Assembly: GCA_009792885.1 (NCBI GenBank)
Contig: WMCF01000011.1
Span: 18,687,090-18,751,089, forward strand
Direction: 5' to 3'
DNA: 64,000 nt
From: Eremophila alpestris peregrina
Lineage: Eukaryota > Chordata > Aves > Passeriformes > Alaudidae
Positions 47,155 to 57,314 of this stretch are shown here, in pieces. A program made the position numbers and the translations under genes. The first letter of the stretch is position 1. The number at the start of each line of letters is the position of its first letter. The notes under the pieces are model-generated. The model had not been told where the DNA came from and made no database searches. It saw only the letters and a program-made list of their open reading frames with translations.

Positions 47155-48207
47155 GTGAGTGACCCCCCCCAGCCCACCCTGTCCCATCCCCTGCGGGCAG
47201 CCATGCACCAAACACCCGCTCCGCCGCATCCCCCGGAGCATCCTCCGGAGCGGGGAGCGGAGGCGGGGGCACCGCGGCTCCCGCAGCCGCCCTGGCGGAG
47301 GGACTCCGGGGGGAGCGCAGGGAAGCGCGGGGGCTGAGCCGGGCCGCCCGCAGAGGTGCTTCCCCCATGCCCTGCGGAGAGCCCAAATTACCCCGCCCGG
47401 TCTTGCCTGGAGGGGTCTGGGGGCAGAAGAGGCTTTTCCAGCGCCGCGGCAAGATTGGGAGCGTTGGAAGGGAAAGTGCGCGCGGGGTTTTCGTTTTCCC
47501 TTCCCTCCTCTTCCCCGTGAGGAATCCCGTCTAGCGCACTGTGGTAGAACAGCTTTTGCTCCCAGCTCCCGTTCGCCCTGCCAGCCCAGGGAAGGGGGAG
47601 AGGGGTTGTGCAGGGGTATGTGGGGGCAGAGCCCGAGCCAGGGGCAGGCAGCGGAGATGGCGAGCTTCTGGCAGCCCCAGCTGCCCGTTCTCCTCGCTGT
47701 CCTGCTCCGGAGAGGCGCCGGACTGAATTCCTTCTCCTTCCCCTCCTCTAGTTTGAGAGCAGTGACAGCTAAGTTGGGGAAAGGGATGGTTGAGGCAAGG
47801 AGACAGCAGTGGTCCGTACTGTCGGTGTGTCTTGGTTTGGTGGCAGTGGGGTGACATTGGGTGAGTCCCCCGTACCTGGACGGGGTATCCGGGTATCACT
47901 AAAGCATCCCGCAAGGGGTCAGTTCTTCAGTAGGAAGAGGCTGGCAATGCACTGACACCTTTCTGGAATTGATACTCCAGGAGTACAAGCCTTCCTGGAA
48001 CAGGATTGGGAGCGCTCCCCAGTTAGGAGTGTGCTGCAGGGGGAGAGGTGCCAGGGTCTGTGTGGGACTGGTGGTGGGGTCTAATCCCCCCATCGCGGAT
48101 AGAACATGGAGCAGGAGGGGCAGGAGTTGCTCCAGAGAGCAATCTGTTGAACTGTGCCTTCAGAATCACTGGCGGAAAGCTGTAGCCTCCGTGTGTAATG
48201 AAAGAGA

Positions 48208-48332
48208 AAGAAGCAAAAAACCAAAAACAAAACACCAAACAACCCCACCCCCCAAAAAAGACCACTAAACAACAAACAAACAAAGAAAAACCAAGCAAAA
48301 AACCCCCCAAACAACCACAAAACCCCCTAAAC
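48208..48332. repeat. A/C-rich low-complexity tract in intron 1
   Basis: About 125 bases of A and C runs with very few T or G (ACCAAAAACAAAACACCAAA, ACCCCACCCCCCAAAAAA and similar). The minus-strand frame rich in F, W, V, G and C is an artefact of this composition. Confidence 0.85.
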
Positions 48333-48339
48333 TTTCCAG

Positions 48340-48562
48340 ATAGATTAGACATTTGAATTACAATTAATTAGACATTAATCTGTGTAAACAGAGCATTAGC
48401 AACAATTAAAAGATGCTTTGATGGTCTTAAACTCAAGATGATGCATTAACTGGCACGTAGAGGGGGATTTTTGTGTATTCTAAAAGGCAGAACAGAGAAT
48501 ACACTTTCCTACATTCATGTATTTAAACAGTTTAGTTTTAATTATAGTTAATTAACTGTCAT
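48340..48562. promoter_or_regulatory. Candidate intronic enhancer with clustered TAAT motifs
   Basis: TTAGACATT is repeated twice around GAATTACAATTAATTAG, followed by CATTAGC and CAATTAAAAG. Further on, GTTAATTAAC (48,547-48,556) is a perfect palindrome directly joined to CTGTCA, a MEIS/TGIF-type hexamer. Dense homeodomain half sites in the first intron of a neuronal gene fit an enhancer. This is inference; AT-rich DNA gives such words by chance too. Confidence 0.3.
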
Positions 48563-49876
48563 CTCTAAAGTAGCTGCAAGTAGATTGTCTGTATTAATTT
48601 CACATTACCTCGCTCCTAAGACAAAGACTGATTTTACTGGACAAGGTGACATTTTATTGGCACTTTTAGTAACTACAGGTCATGCCAGGGTGTGTGTAGG
48701 ATAAACTCATTTGTGGGAATTAAATGAAGTCTCCTCTCATTAAGTGAGCAGGTAGATGTCACACACCACTGGTGCCACACACTCCAGAATAAATCTCACA
48801 CACAGAGGAGGGCTCTTCCTTATACAAATGCAGATGTAATGCAGTACTGGTGTACACAGGCACCACCACAACACATTTAACTTGAGGAAGGATGCTCTCA
48901 GGATTTAAAATGCTTTTGCTTCTGAGGACAGTATTAGAGAAAATGTGCAATGTGCTTCGATAAGGTTTTTTGGTCTTTATCTCTTTCTACAGCAAATTCA
49001 TTTCTGCAGACAGCTGTAAAATGCTTCCAGTAGAGTTTTTTAATACTGTCTATGTGGTTATTAATATTGCAGATTACGTATGTGGTTATTAAGAGCCCAA
49101 ATTCTGTCGTCTTCACTTTGAAGACTCGAATTTTTACAGGTTATGGTTTGTACAGTGCAGTTGGGGAAAAAAATGGAAAATAACTGCAGAGGTGTGCACA
49201 GGAGAAAAATACTCTGCATGCTCATTGGCTTTACTTTGACAAACATGGATAGTGGCTGTGTGTAAGTGTCTGAATACACATCCTCCAGCTATCATGTCAA
49301 TTGTTTCTGAGCACCCTTTCTCTGGCAAAAAGCTGGAAACTACTTTGAGTAATGGGGTCACAGCAAAACGCTTCTCTTCAGATGTGGATGCCTGTGACCC
49401 TGAGGATTCACATGGAGCTGATCTAACCTGTAGCACCTGAGAATCAAAATATTCTGTGGTTTGAATTCGGTGCTGTAAAATCAGAAGGTGACAAACTGGT
49501 TGTTTTTACTGCATAAGCAAAGACTGCATTTTGAAGCAGTGGTGCAGTGCGTGAATGGTGTGAGTCCATGCATGCCTTTTGCAGTGCCAGTTTTATACCT
49601 GGCACCCCTATGGATGTGTATTTGTATGTGTGCCTCTATAAAACCTGAATGTGCAAAGTTCTCTCATTTACCAATAGCTCTCCAAATCCGTGCTGTATTT
49701 CTGTCCTTCGGGGCTTCACTGAGGCATGAGAAGAATGAACTGACTGTTCACACCAAGTTGGCGTAATTCTAGCAGAATTTGGATGGGGTTTGTGTGCTTT
49801 GATTGGTTTGTGTGCTCAGATACCTTAAAAATCCCCAGGGAGACCAAAGAGCTCTGAAATGGTATATGCTAAAAGA

Positions 49877-49995
49877 GAGAATCATAAAATGGTTTGGGTT
49901 GCAAGGGATATTAAGATAATGTAGTTCCAAACACCCTGCTATGGACAGGGACACATTCCACTAGCTCAGGTTGCTCAGAGCCCATCAACCCAAAA
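49877..49995 (-). mobile_element. CR1 3'-end fragment, minus strand
   Basis: GAATCATAAAATGGTTTGGG, TTGCAAGGGATATTAAGATA, CACCCTGCTATGGACAGGGA and CTCAGGTTGCTCAGAGCCCA follow each other in the order of a reverse-complemented CR1 3' end. It is about 120 bases long and lies in SYNDIG1 intron 1, antisense to the gene. Confidence 0.85.
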
Positions 49996-52785
49996 ACTCA
50001 GGGGTGGGGCATAATAAAATAGTTCAGCTTCTAGAGAAAGGACCTAGGAAAGGCATCCAACCTGGTGTCAGGTCCTGCAGGACAGCTGTGCTCAGTGTGC
50101 TGCTTCAGGACATCGCTCACAGCAGCCGCCTGCTACATGCAATGCCTTATCCAGTCCTGTCCCAAAGGATGGTGTCACCGTGTCACCCATCCAGCTTCCA
50201 GCTCCATGCTCTTTGCAACAAAACAATTTCCCTTCTTCCAGCTGCATGTGGCTCACAAGATCATGGAGGCAAGGTTGTGATGTGGATATGCTGCCAGCTC
50301 AAAGCTTGTGCCTCCCATACAGAAGTCCCTGAGGTCCTATGTCCCTTCTCCTCGAGAGAATAGAGAGGATAGGATTTTTTTCATGTTCAGACAATTCTCT
50401 GAGTCTAATAGGCATCTGCATTACTCATTTCCATTTTTGTTTCTGCAGGGAGGGGTGAGTGCAGGGTTAAGAAAGGTCTGTAAAGGTCAAACTATGCCCC
50501 TCTGATATTACTGCTTTGTTTTCCCCTGCCTGACCTGTGTGCCTCCAGCTACTACTCTTGCTATGGCTAAATCACTTACTTTCTAAAGCTTTTGTCCCAT
50601 GGTGTAGTCCTGGCTCTGCAATTTTTCTAAGTCTTATGGAGCACAGCTGATTTTATGGCCCCAGAAGCTTCTGTTTACTCTAATCATCCTTGCCTAGATG
50701 AACTGACTCGAGTAATTTTACAGTGTTTCTCTAGCAAAGTGACTTACAGCCCTGGGGTGCTTTGCTTGGGGCAGGAGGTACAGAAACTTCCAGTTTGCAC
50801 CAGCACACTGTTTTCCTATTCTGTCCTCTCTTTTATTTTCCATCTGTGCCTCAGGATTACCACAAGTCCAGCCTGGAGCACAGCACTGGGGATTTACATG
50901 CAGAGCAAGTGTGGGGCACTGTCTTGTCCTGCTTTGCTTCCTGGATGCAGTGTGGGAGAGCAAGCAGAGCAGGATGAGCAGGGTGTGTGCAAGAATTGGG
51001 CTCTCTGGGGGCTTGGCTGCCCATCAGGAATGAGACTGGAGCAAGTTAGTAGGGCCAGTCCTGGATCCACATTTGCTTGTTCCTGTCTGTGGGCCAGCCT
51101 GCTCACAAGTGTTAAACAAGTATTTTAGGTCCAAGGAGAGGCACAGGATTCAGCCAGCAGGCAGACCAAGAAGATTAGGGGATGCTGTGATGTTGGTATT
51201 CATGAGAGAGACTCTCAGGGTTCTTTTGGAAGCTCTTAAAAGTAAGAATCACTCCTCATGGCTCAGTCTCCCCCGTTTGAAAAGGGTGTGGGGAGCTCAC
51301 GAGTGATGCTGGAGACATTTGTGGTTGTGTGATGCTCCTGGTCTGCAGTATTGGGGAGCCTCTTGAAAACGGCAGAAAAAAACCACAGTGAGACTTTCTG
51401 ACTGCTTTCACTCTGCAGAGTGATTGCCAGAAGTGGTGCTGGTGTCAAGGCGTTTTTACACTGGTGCTTCCACAACAGCCAGGGTTATTTACACCACAGC
51501 AAGATGCTGTTGGTCAGGCCAGTTATTTATTATCTGGGAAATGCAGTGAATGGAAAAAGCTTTGAGTTCAGACTGAACCCCACTAAGAATAAAGGCTGAA
51601 AAATTTAAGTCATGAAGGATAATTGCTAGAAAAGTCTGAATGTGTGTTGTTTTTTTTTTTTTTTTTTGACTGGAGGCAACTTGAGGCATAGTGAATTAAA
51701 AGCCAGCTTGTTCAATTAAAAATAAATAAATGAAACACTGCATTTCATTTTAGCTCAGGAAACATGCTTCCACCTGCTCAAAACAAAATACAGGAATTGT
51801 TGCAGGAATAACATTATTATATATTAGGTCAACACAAGGTAATTCCTCCTTTCTTCCCCACTCCATTTTTCAGTTCAGATGCTGAATTAAGCAATCAATT
51901 ATTCAGGCAGATATGCAGATGGTAATTGTTTTAACATATATCTCTGCACAGGCAATCAAGAGACCTGGATTTTATTTCCAGCCCTGTCGTGACATGACCT
52001 TGGGCACTTCACCATTCTCCTAGTTCCTCTTTTTTAGGAGGACAGATCACACCTCACAGAGGATTTGCTGCATATTGGTAATACTAAAATAGCATGGGGG
52101 TCTTTTTAATTCCACTGTTAGCAATGAAACATTTAGCTATCACTAATGCATGCATTCCTAATTTTCCCAGTGTGAGTTAGTTGCACTGCCTTACGAAACT
52201 CCCTGTAGTTTACTTAATAGGGTAAAAGGAATTCCAGCTGCTGAAATACAGCATTCCCTTAAAACACAACCTACTTTAATAAGCCCAGCTAAATCGAAGA
52301 AGAATACAGGTGGCAAAGGTTTTGTTTCCTTCATTTTGTTAAATATTTCTCTTTGTAATCAGCACTCCAGATACATACATTGTCTGGGATTTCTCTCATG
52401 CATAAGGTCTGTATTTGTTGTTGTAGTTTCTAAATATTTGGAATGCCTCAAACCATGCTGAAGTCTGTTGCTTTGTGCTTTAGAAACTCCCTTTACCTGA
52501 GAGCTCATACCAGGAAATCTGCAACTGCCTTTCTTGATGTGGAGCTTGACTGATCTTCAAGAGAGCTTTCTGCCCTCTGCTTTCTCTGTGCTGGCAGGGG
52601 GGAAACCAGCTTCAAGCCCAGGGACTTCTTGTTGAATCTGATAATCCTGGGGCTGAATCAGCTTCTGTTGATGGCACAAATGGTCACTATTGCCACTTCT
52701 TGCCATTCTGGTGATTTAGAATGACTGAGGGATTTGGGAGCAGTAGATGTCTTTTGGGGAGCATGGGAGACAGGTGGAAATCTGT

Positions 52786-53008
52786 AAGAATCAGAGGGAT
52801 CAGAATCATGGAATAATCAAACTGAAGGAATATCAGGAGTTCTGCAGTTCTATTTCATGCTCAAAGAGAGGTCAACTCTGGGGTCACACCATGGTCCTCA
52901 GAGCTTCATTCAGCTGGATCTTCAAAACCTCCAAGGATGGAGACTGCAAGACCTCCTTGGGCAGCTTTTCCTGTGTTTGGCTGTCTTCATGGGGAAAAGA
53001 TTTCTGCT
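52786..53008 (-). mobile_element. CR1 3'-end fragment, minus strand
   Basis: AATCATGGAATAATCAAACT at the start, then CTTCAAAACCTCCAAGGATG, GAGACTGCAAGACCTCCTTG and GGCAGCTTTTCCTGTG, then AAGATTTCTGCTAATATCCA, match in order the reverse complement of a CR1 3' end (family pattern CTCCAGGGATGG...CACCTCCCTGGGCAGCCTGTTCC...TTCCTAATATCCA). It is diverged, so an old copy. Confidence 0.8.
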
Positions 53009-56000
53009 AATATCCAGTACCCTCATGCAGAAGCACATGAGTTTTTGAGCCTTTTTTCCTGGCTGATGACCTGCCAGATCTGCAGGGAATGGCAGAGGGT
53101 ACAGCCTCAGGCTTTGACAGCAGATGGGGACTTTGCCTTCAGCCTCACTTACCTTCATCTTCCAGTTTTCTTGCCAATAAGCCAGTCTGCTGGGCTGGTG
53201 ATGCTTGGTCTGTTTGGATGAATGTCCTTCTGGTCTGCTGTGAGGAGATGGCTAGGGCTTTTCAGCCATAGCCCAGTATTTCAACTGTATGGCTTGTTTG
53301 GAATCCAGGGGATTTGTATTCAGAGTTTTGCAACTGCTTGTTCACACAGGACATTGGGTGCCTGGCAAGGGTCTCCAGAAGTCTGAGGAGTCCTTAAACT
53401 GTGCAAAGTCCCATGGAGAGAGGAGGAAAGCAGCATCCTGCCAGGTCCTGGGAGAGCAAAGGAGTTTTGGGACAGTGGGCAGTAATGGAGCTGGCTTCTG
53501 CTCCTTGTCTGCCAGGTCCTGGGGCACAGAATTTAGCTGTTCTCTCCCTGCCCTCCCTACAGCTGGCATTTCTCTGTCTCACACCCTCTGCTTAATTAGT
53601 TTGTCAGGCACTGTCATCATAGCAGGAGGCTGCAGAACACCCAGCAGAGCGTGGCTCTCAGTGCAGCTCCTCATTGTGGCTGGGCTCTGCTGTAACACGA
53701 GTGATAGCTTAATAAACCACAGCATTGCAGACTAAAGATCTTGGCACTGCTTGCAGCTTCTTATTGAAATAAGAAAGGGGGAGGAGGGAATCCAAGAAAT
53801 TGGAAAGAGTGAAGGTTAAAATAATTAATGGACTCACTTTTTATAGTAGACTGGGGTGAAAACGTCTAACCCCAAGGTAAACATTAGATTGAATATATAT
53901 TGATTATATGTATCTATCTGTTAATAACTTGAACTTGGCTTTTCCTTCTGGTTCCAGTCTCAAGTGTGAAAATGCAGAATTATTTCTGGTTGGCCTCAGT
54001 ACCAGTGGGACAATAAAAACCATGCAAAGACAGAAGAAAACTGAATCCAAACAAAATTAACTCTGCATCTTGGAGCAGACTGAAAAGCTTTCTTATTTCA
54101 AGAGCTCTGATGAATTTCATTTTCCTATCATCATTCTGAAATCTCACTGTGGTCATAAGTAATGAGAGCTTTCTTCTACTTTGAATGTTGGCTCCTTGCA
54201 GAGAAGGCACCCTCCAGTTTCCTTAGGTGGTCTGTCAGGGATTACCTGCTCTGGCCCTGCCATCCAGGGATTCTGGGCTGCAGGAACCTGGAAACTGGAA
54301 CAATCTTCATTTCAGGACATGCCTGTGAGTCCCAGGCATGTAAGCCTGGCCTGGGCCAGGTGCATGAGAGCCCCTAGTGAAAGTGGAGTGGCTGGATCCA
54401 TGTCCAAGGGGTCCCTGTGGGTAGGACAAAGGCTCTGAGCCACCACAGGAGCACAGCTGCCTTTTGCCTCTAAGCATCACTGGTGACCATGTGCCACTCT
54501 CTGCCACTCCTCCACCTCAACTTGGGGGATTCCATTTCAGTAGTAGTACTAATACAATTACTTCTTCTTCCCCCCTCTTAATTTATTATACTGAAAAGGC
54601 CTGAGTCTCATCAGCCTCTTCCCATTAAGCAATACACTTGCAGGGCCAAGAACATTGGGTCAGGCTCTGGTGAGGCAGGCAGCCAGCTGCAGATTAAAAT
54701 GCACCTGGGGTTAAACCATTTTCCTTGATTGCATGCTGCCATCCACATCTCCCTGCTGACCTTTCCCTGAGGCATGCTGCCTGCACTGCTGTGTGGGACT
54801 CCAGGGTGGATGTCCTGAGCAATGGACTATCCCTATTATCGGAGGAGCTCTGTGAGGGAAGGATGCTCCCTGTCTTGTCCTTGCCTCATTTTGGATGTTT
54901 TTTCCCACTTTTTGCCCATTACTAAGGGGAAAGTGTCACTCAGAATCTGCAATGTTGGTTTACAAGACTGGTTTAAATGCACGAAAGGTAAGGACCTGCC
55001 ATATAGATGCTTAGATCCATGGTAGAACTGAGCAACAGTCCAGCTCCAAGGCATGCAATAAAACTGCACTAAAATGGCATTTTCCTGAGTGCTGCTTAAG
55101 CCAGGCTTTGCTGAAATGATGTGACCACAGGGAGGTTCAAGGCCTGATCCAAGTTTTCCCGACATTGATGCAGTGACAAAGTGTTGACCTCTTCATGCAT
55201 TTCTCCAGGGGGGCATTTATTTGATTTGTGAGTCTTCCTCCAATTTCTGCTACATCTGTGGCATATTCTTCCTGACCATCTCACTTTGCTTGACAGATGG
55301 CAGGGATAAGAATGTTTGCAAGAGGGTTTGCAGTTTTTGGGTGAAGTCTCTGTAGTTTCAGTGGGACTGATGGCTGATGTTACACATTGGGGGCCCTCTT
55401 ACATTTTCCAAGCCAGCTTGGGAGAAACTGAGCAAAGCCTAAGAATTTACTCTTTAGTTGATGAGTGTTTCTCATCTTCTGCCTGTGGGGATGTACTTTT
55501 GTATAGTTTCTTTGGGGGAGGTGGGAGGAAGAAGTGGAAGGTTTGTGGTCAAGCAGCTGGAGGCCCAGCAGGATGCTCCTGATACCTGGATTGCACATGT
55601 AGCTTCCATGGGATCCCACCATCGTGGATTTTCTCTTCCATAGCTTTCCTGCTGGTTCACTTAAGAGAAGCACTGAACTACTTGACAACACAGTAAAATG
55701 GGGCTTCTGTATGTTAAACCAAGTGCTGTGAATGGGAGCATGTCAGCACTCTGGGTCAAACTCTCGTGTGTTAAACAAGTTTCTTCCTTAATTGGTAGTG
55801 TTAGAACAGCTCTTAGCAGTGGTTTAAATACCTCTTGCATCCAAAAGAGAGACTGAAGGTATTTGAAATCTGGAGTTAAGAGGAAATAATACTGGGTTTT
55901 TGCTAGACATTGCTCTGTTAGAGGTTGTCTGACATAAAAGGGAAATAGAGAGAAAGCACTGAGTAAAAAAATTATGTATGTTTATGTGTTTGTGCATTTC

Positions 56001-56756
56001 ATTCTTGTTTCCCTCCAGACACCACAATGGGGACAGGTAATCCTACATTAATAACTTGGTCTTAGAGGATCTAATATGAACAACTTTGAAGCCAGTAGCA
56101 TGCCTGTAATTTTTATTCTCAGGCCCAGAAGCAAACCTCTGAATGTACTGTTGCTGTGGCCAGCACATCAGTATTTCAAAAGGCATTTTCCTTTGGCTAC
56201 ACCTGAGAAAAATGAGGAGCCTGGTGAGAAAGTGTTTGGACTGGAAAAAATGGGTTTTCAAAGGATAGTAAAATACTTGCCAAGGGCAGAGGGTGGCTGC
56301 AGACACTGACAGGTGAACACAGCACCTGACCATCTTTTACAGTTGCAGATTTCTGAGAACTGAAAATGGTTCTTAAATGAGATTTTTTTTGTTTGCTTTG
56401 GTCTTTTTTTGCTTTTTTTTCCCCCATCTCTTATCAACATGTTTAGAGGAAAGGGATGTTGTCCCCAGGATGACAGCTGTGTACCCATGGGAGGGTGGAG
56501 CAGGCATCAAAGCTGTTCTTTGTTGGGGTCCATTGCTACTGAGACATTTCACCTCATCTACTTCTCTACATCCCGTGGATGTGGGGCAGGTGTTCTTTGC
56601 CTCTCTGAGTGGGGGCATAGTTAGAGAACTAAGACAGAGTGTGCACATACATGAGGCTGTGCTTTCTTTTGAGTATGTGTGGAAGACAAGTTGACTTGAG
56701 TCCCTCAGTTAATTGCCTTTGTCCTCACCTTGGTTCCTGTTTCCTCTCTTCCTCAG

Positions 56757-56834
56757 GAAAATGGGAGCCACTCAGCCGGCGTGAGCTCGGCAAAATAAAG
56801 GCGACCGGCCCCGCTGCCCCGGACACCTCCCAGT
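56757..56834 (+). other. SYNDIG1: SYNDIG1 exon 2, 5' UTR part
   Basis: The acceptor CTTCCTCAG|GAAAATGG places the exon start at 56,757. The 78 bases before the start codon are GC-rich with several CpGs, unlike the intron. They contain one upstream ATG (56,761) with its own stop, so the SYNDIG1 frame is not extended upstream. Confidence 0.75.
56761..56784 (+). other. Upstream ORF in exon 2 (7 codons plus stop)
   Basis: ATG at 56,761 with G at +4 and A at -3 is a good initiation context. It encodes MGATQPA and stops at TGA 56,782-56,784, 50 bases before the SYNDIG1 ATG. This spacing could allow reinitiation and translational control of SYNDIG1. It exists only if the acceptor at 56,756/56,757 is used. 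Confidence 0.5.
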
Positions 56835-57314
56835 ATGGATGGCTTGGTTGAGCAGAACAGCGTGCTGATGCACAGTAAGATCACTGAGGCTGGGAAGAGG
56901 AATGGTTTAATTAACACAAGGAACTTAGTGGCAGAGAGCCGAGATGGCCTGGTCTCTGTGTACCCCACCCCTCAGTACCAGAGCCACAGAGCGGGCGGCC
57001 TGCCCTCTCCGAGATGCCCGGAGAACGGCAGGAGTGACCCCGTGCAGCAGCTCCTGGACCCCAGCATGCTGCAGCAGACAGTGGAGTCTCACTACAGGCC
57101 CAACATCATCCTGTACTCCGAGAACGTGCTGCGCTCGTGGGGCGAGGGCCTGGGCTCGGAGTGCTGCGAGACGACCTTCATCGAGGAGCGCTCGCCCACC
57201 AAAGACAGCCTGGAGTACCCCGACAGCAAATTCATCGACCTCTCTGCCGACGACATCAAGATCCACACCCTCTCCTATGAGGTGGAGGAAGAGGAGGATT
57301 TTCAGGAACTAGAG
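56835..57314 (+). CDS. SYNDIG1: SYNDIG1, first coding exon (codons 1-160; partial)
   Basis: SYNDIG1 (TMEM90B) is a neuronal membrane protein of the dispanin/CD225 superfamily. It associates with AMPA receptors and promotes excitatory synapse development. This exon encodes the N-terminal cytoplasmic region, starting MDGLVEQ. It includes the conserved blocks KRNGLINTRNL (residues about 21-31), AESRDGLVSVYP, QQLLDPSMLQQ, YRPNIILYSE, CCETTFIEERSPTKDSLEYPD and KFIDLSADDIKIHTLSY, and an acidic end EEEEDFQELE. I recall the mammalian protein as about 258 residues, so roughly 100 residues, including the membrane segment and the palmitoylated juxtamembrane cysteines, lie in exons beyond the window. The start has A at -3 and G at +4. 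The exon ends in phase 0 after Glu160 at GAG|GTCAGA; reading on into the intron adds 28 unrelated residues before a stop at 57,399-57,401. Residues about 52-66 (RAGGLPSPRCPENGR) look lineage-variable. The paralogue SYNDIG1L lacks the NGLINTRNL block. Confidence 0.95.

Larger units (their letters stand above)
46555..47720. promoter_or_regulatory. SYNDIG1: CpG island, presumed SYNDIG1 promoter
   Basis: GC content and CpG density rise sharply here compared with the preceding 46 kb, peaking at about 46,990-47,300 (GCCGCCGAGGCGG, CCGCCGCGGG, GCGCCGCGGG). The island contains a perfect GC box, GGGGCGGGGG at 46,817-46,826, of the kind bound by SP1/KLF factors, a polypyrimidine tract and a consensus splice donor. 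No TATA box is evident in the GC-rich part, as is usual for island promoters. Its + strand orientation and position 9.6 kb before the first coding exon of SYNDIG1 make it the likely promoter. Open frames across it, up to 237 codons on either strand, reflect absence of stop codons in GC-rich DNA. Confidence 0.8.
47155..56756 (+). other. SYNDIG1: SYNDIG1 intron 1 (about 9.6 kb)
   Basis: It begins GTGAGT and ends in a pyrimidine-rich tract with CTTCCTCAG immediately before 56,757, both strong splice signals. It contains the 3' half of the CpG island, an A/C-rich tract, a homeodomain-motif cluster, two minus-strand CR1 pieces and an 18-base T run (51,650-51,667). No nested gene was recognised; frames at about 50,655-51,128 and 53,289-53,735 resemble nothing known. 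Confidence 0.6.

Noticed and set aside
46481..47241. Long open frames of 125-237 codons through the CpG island on both strands
   Set aside because: GC-rich island DNA lacks stop codons. The translations are low-complexity Pro/Arg/Gly/Ser with no family features, and the segment is better explained as promoter plus 5' UTR.
56925..57266. 113-codon minus-strand frame opposite the SYNDIG1 exon
   Set aside because: Shadow of the strongly supported + strand coding exon, produced by its GC-rich codon use.
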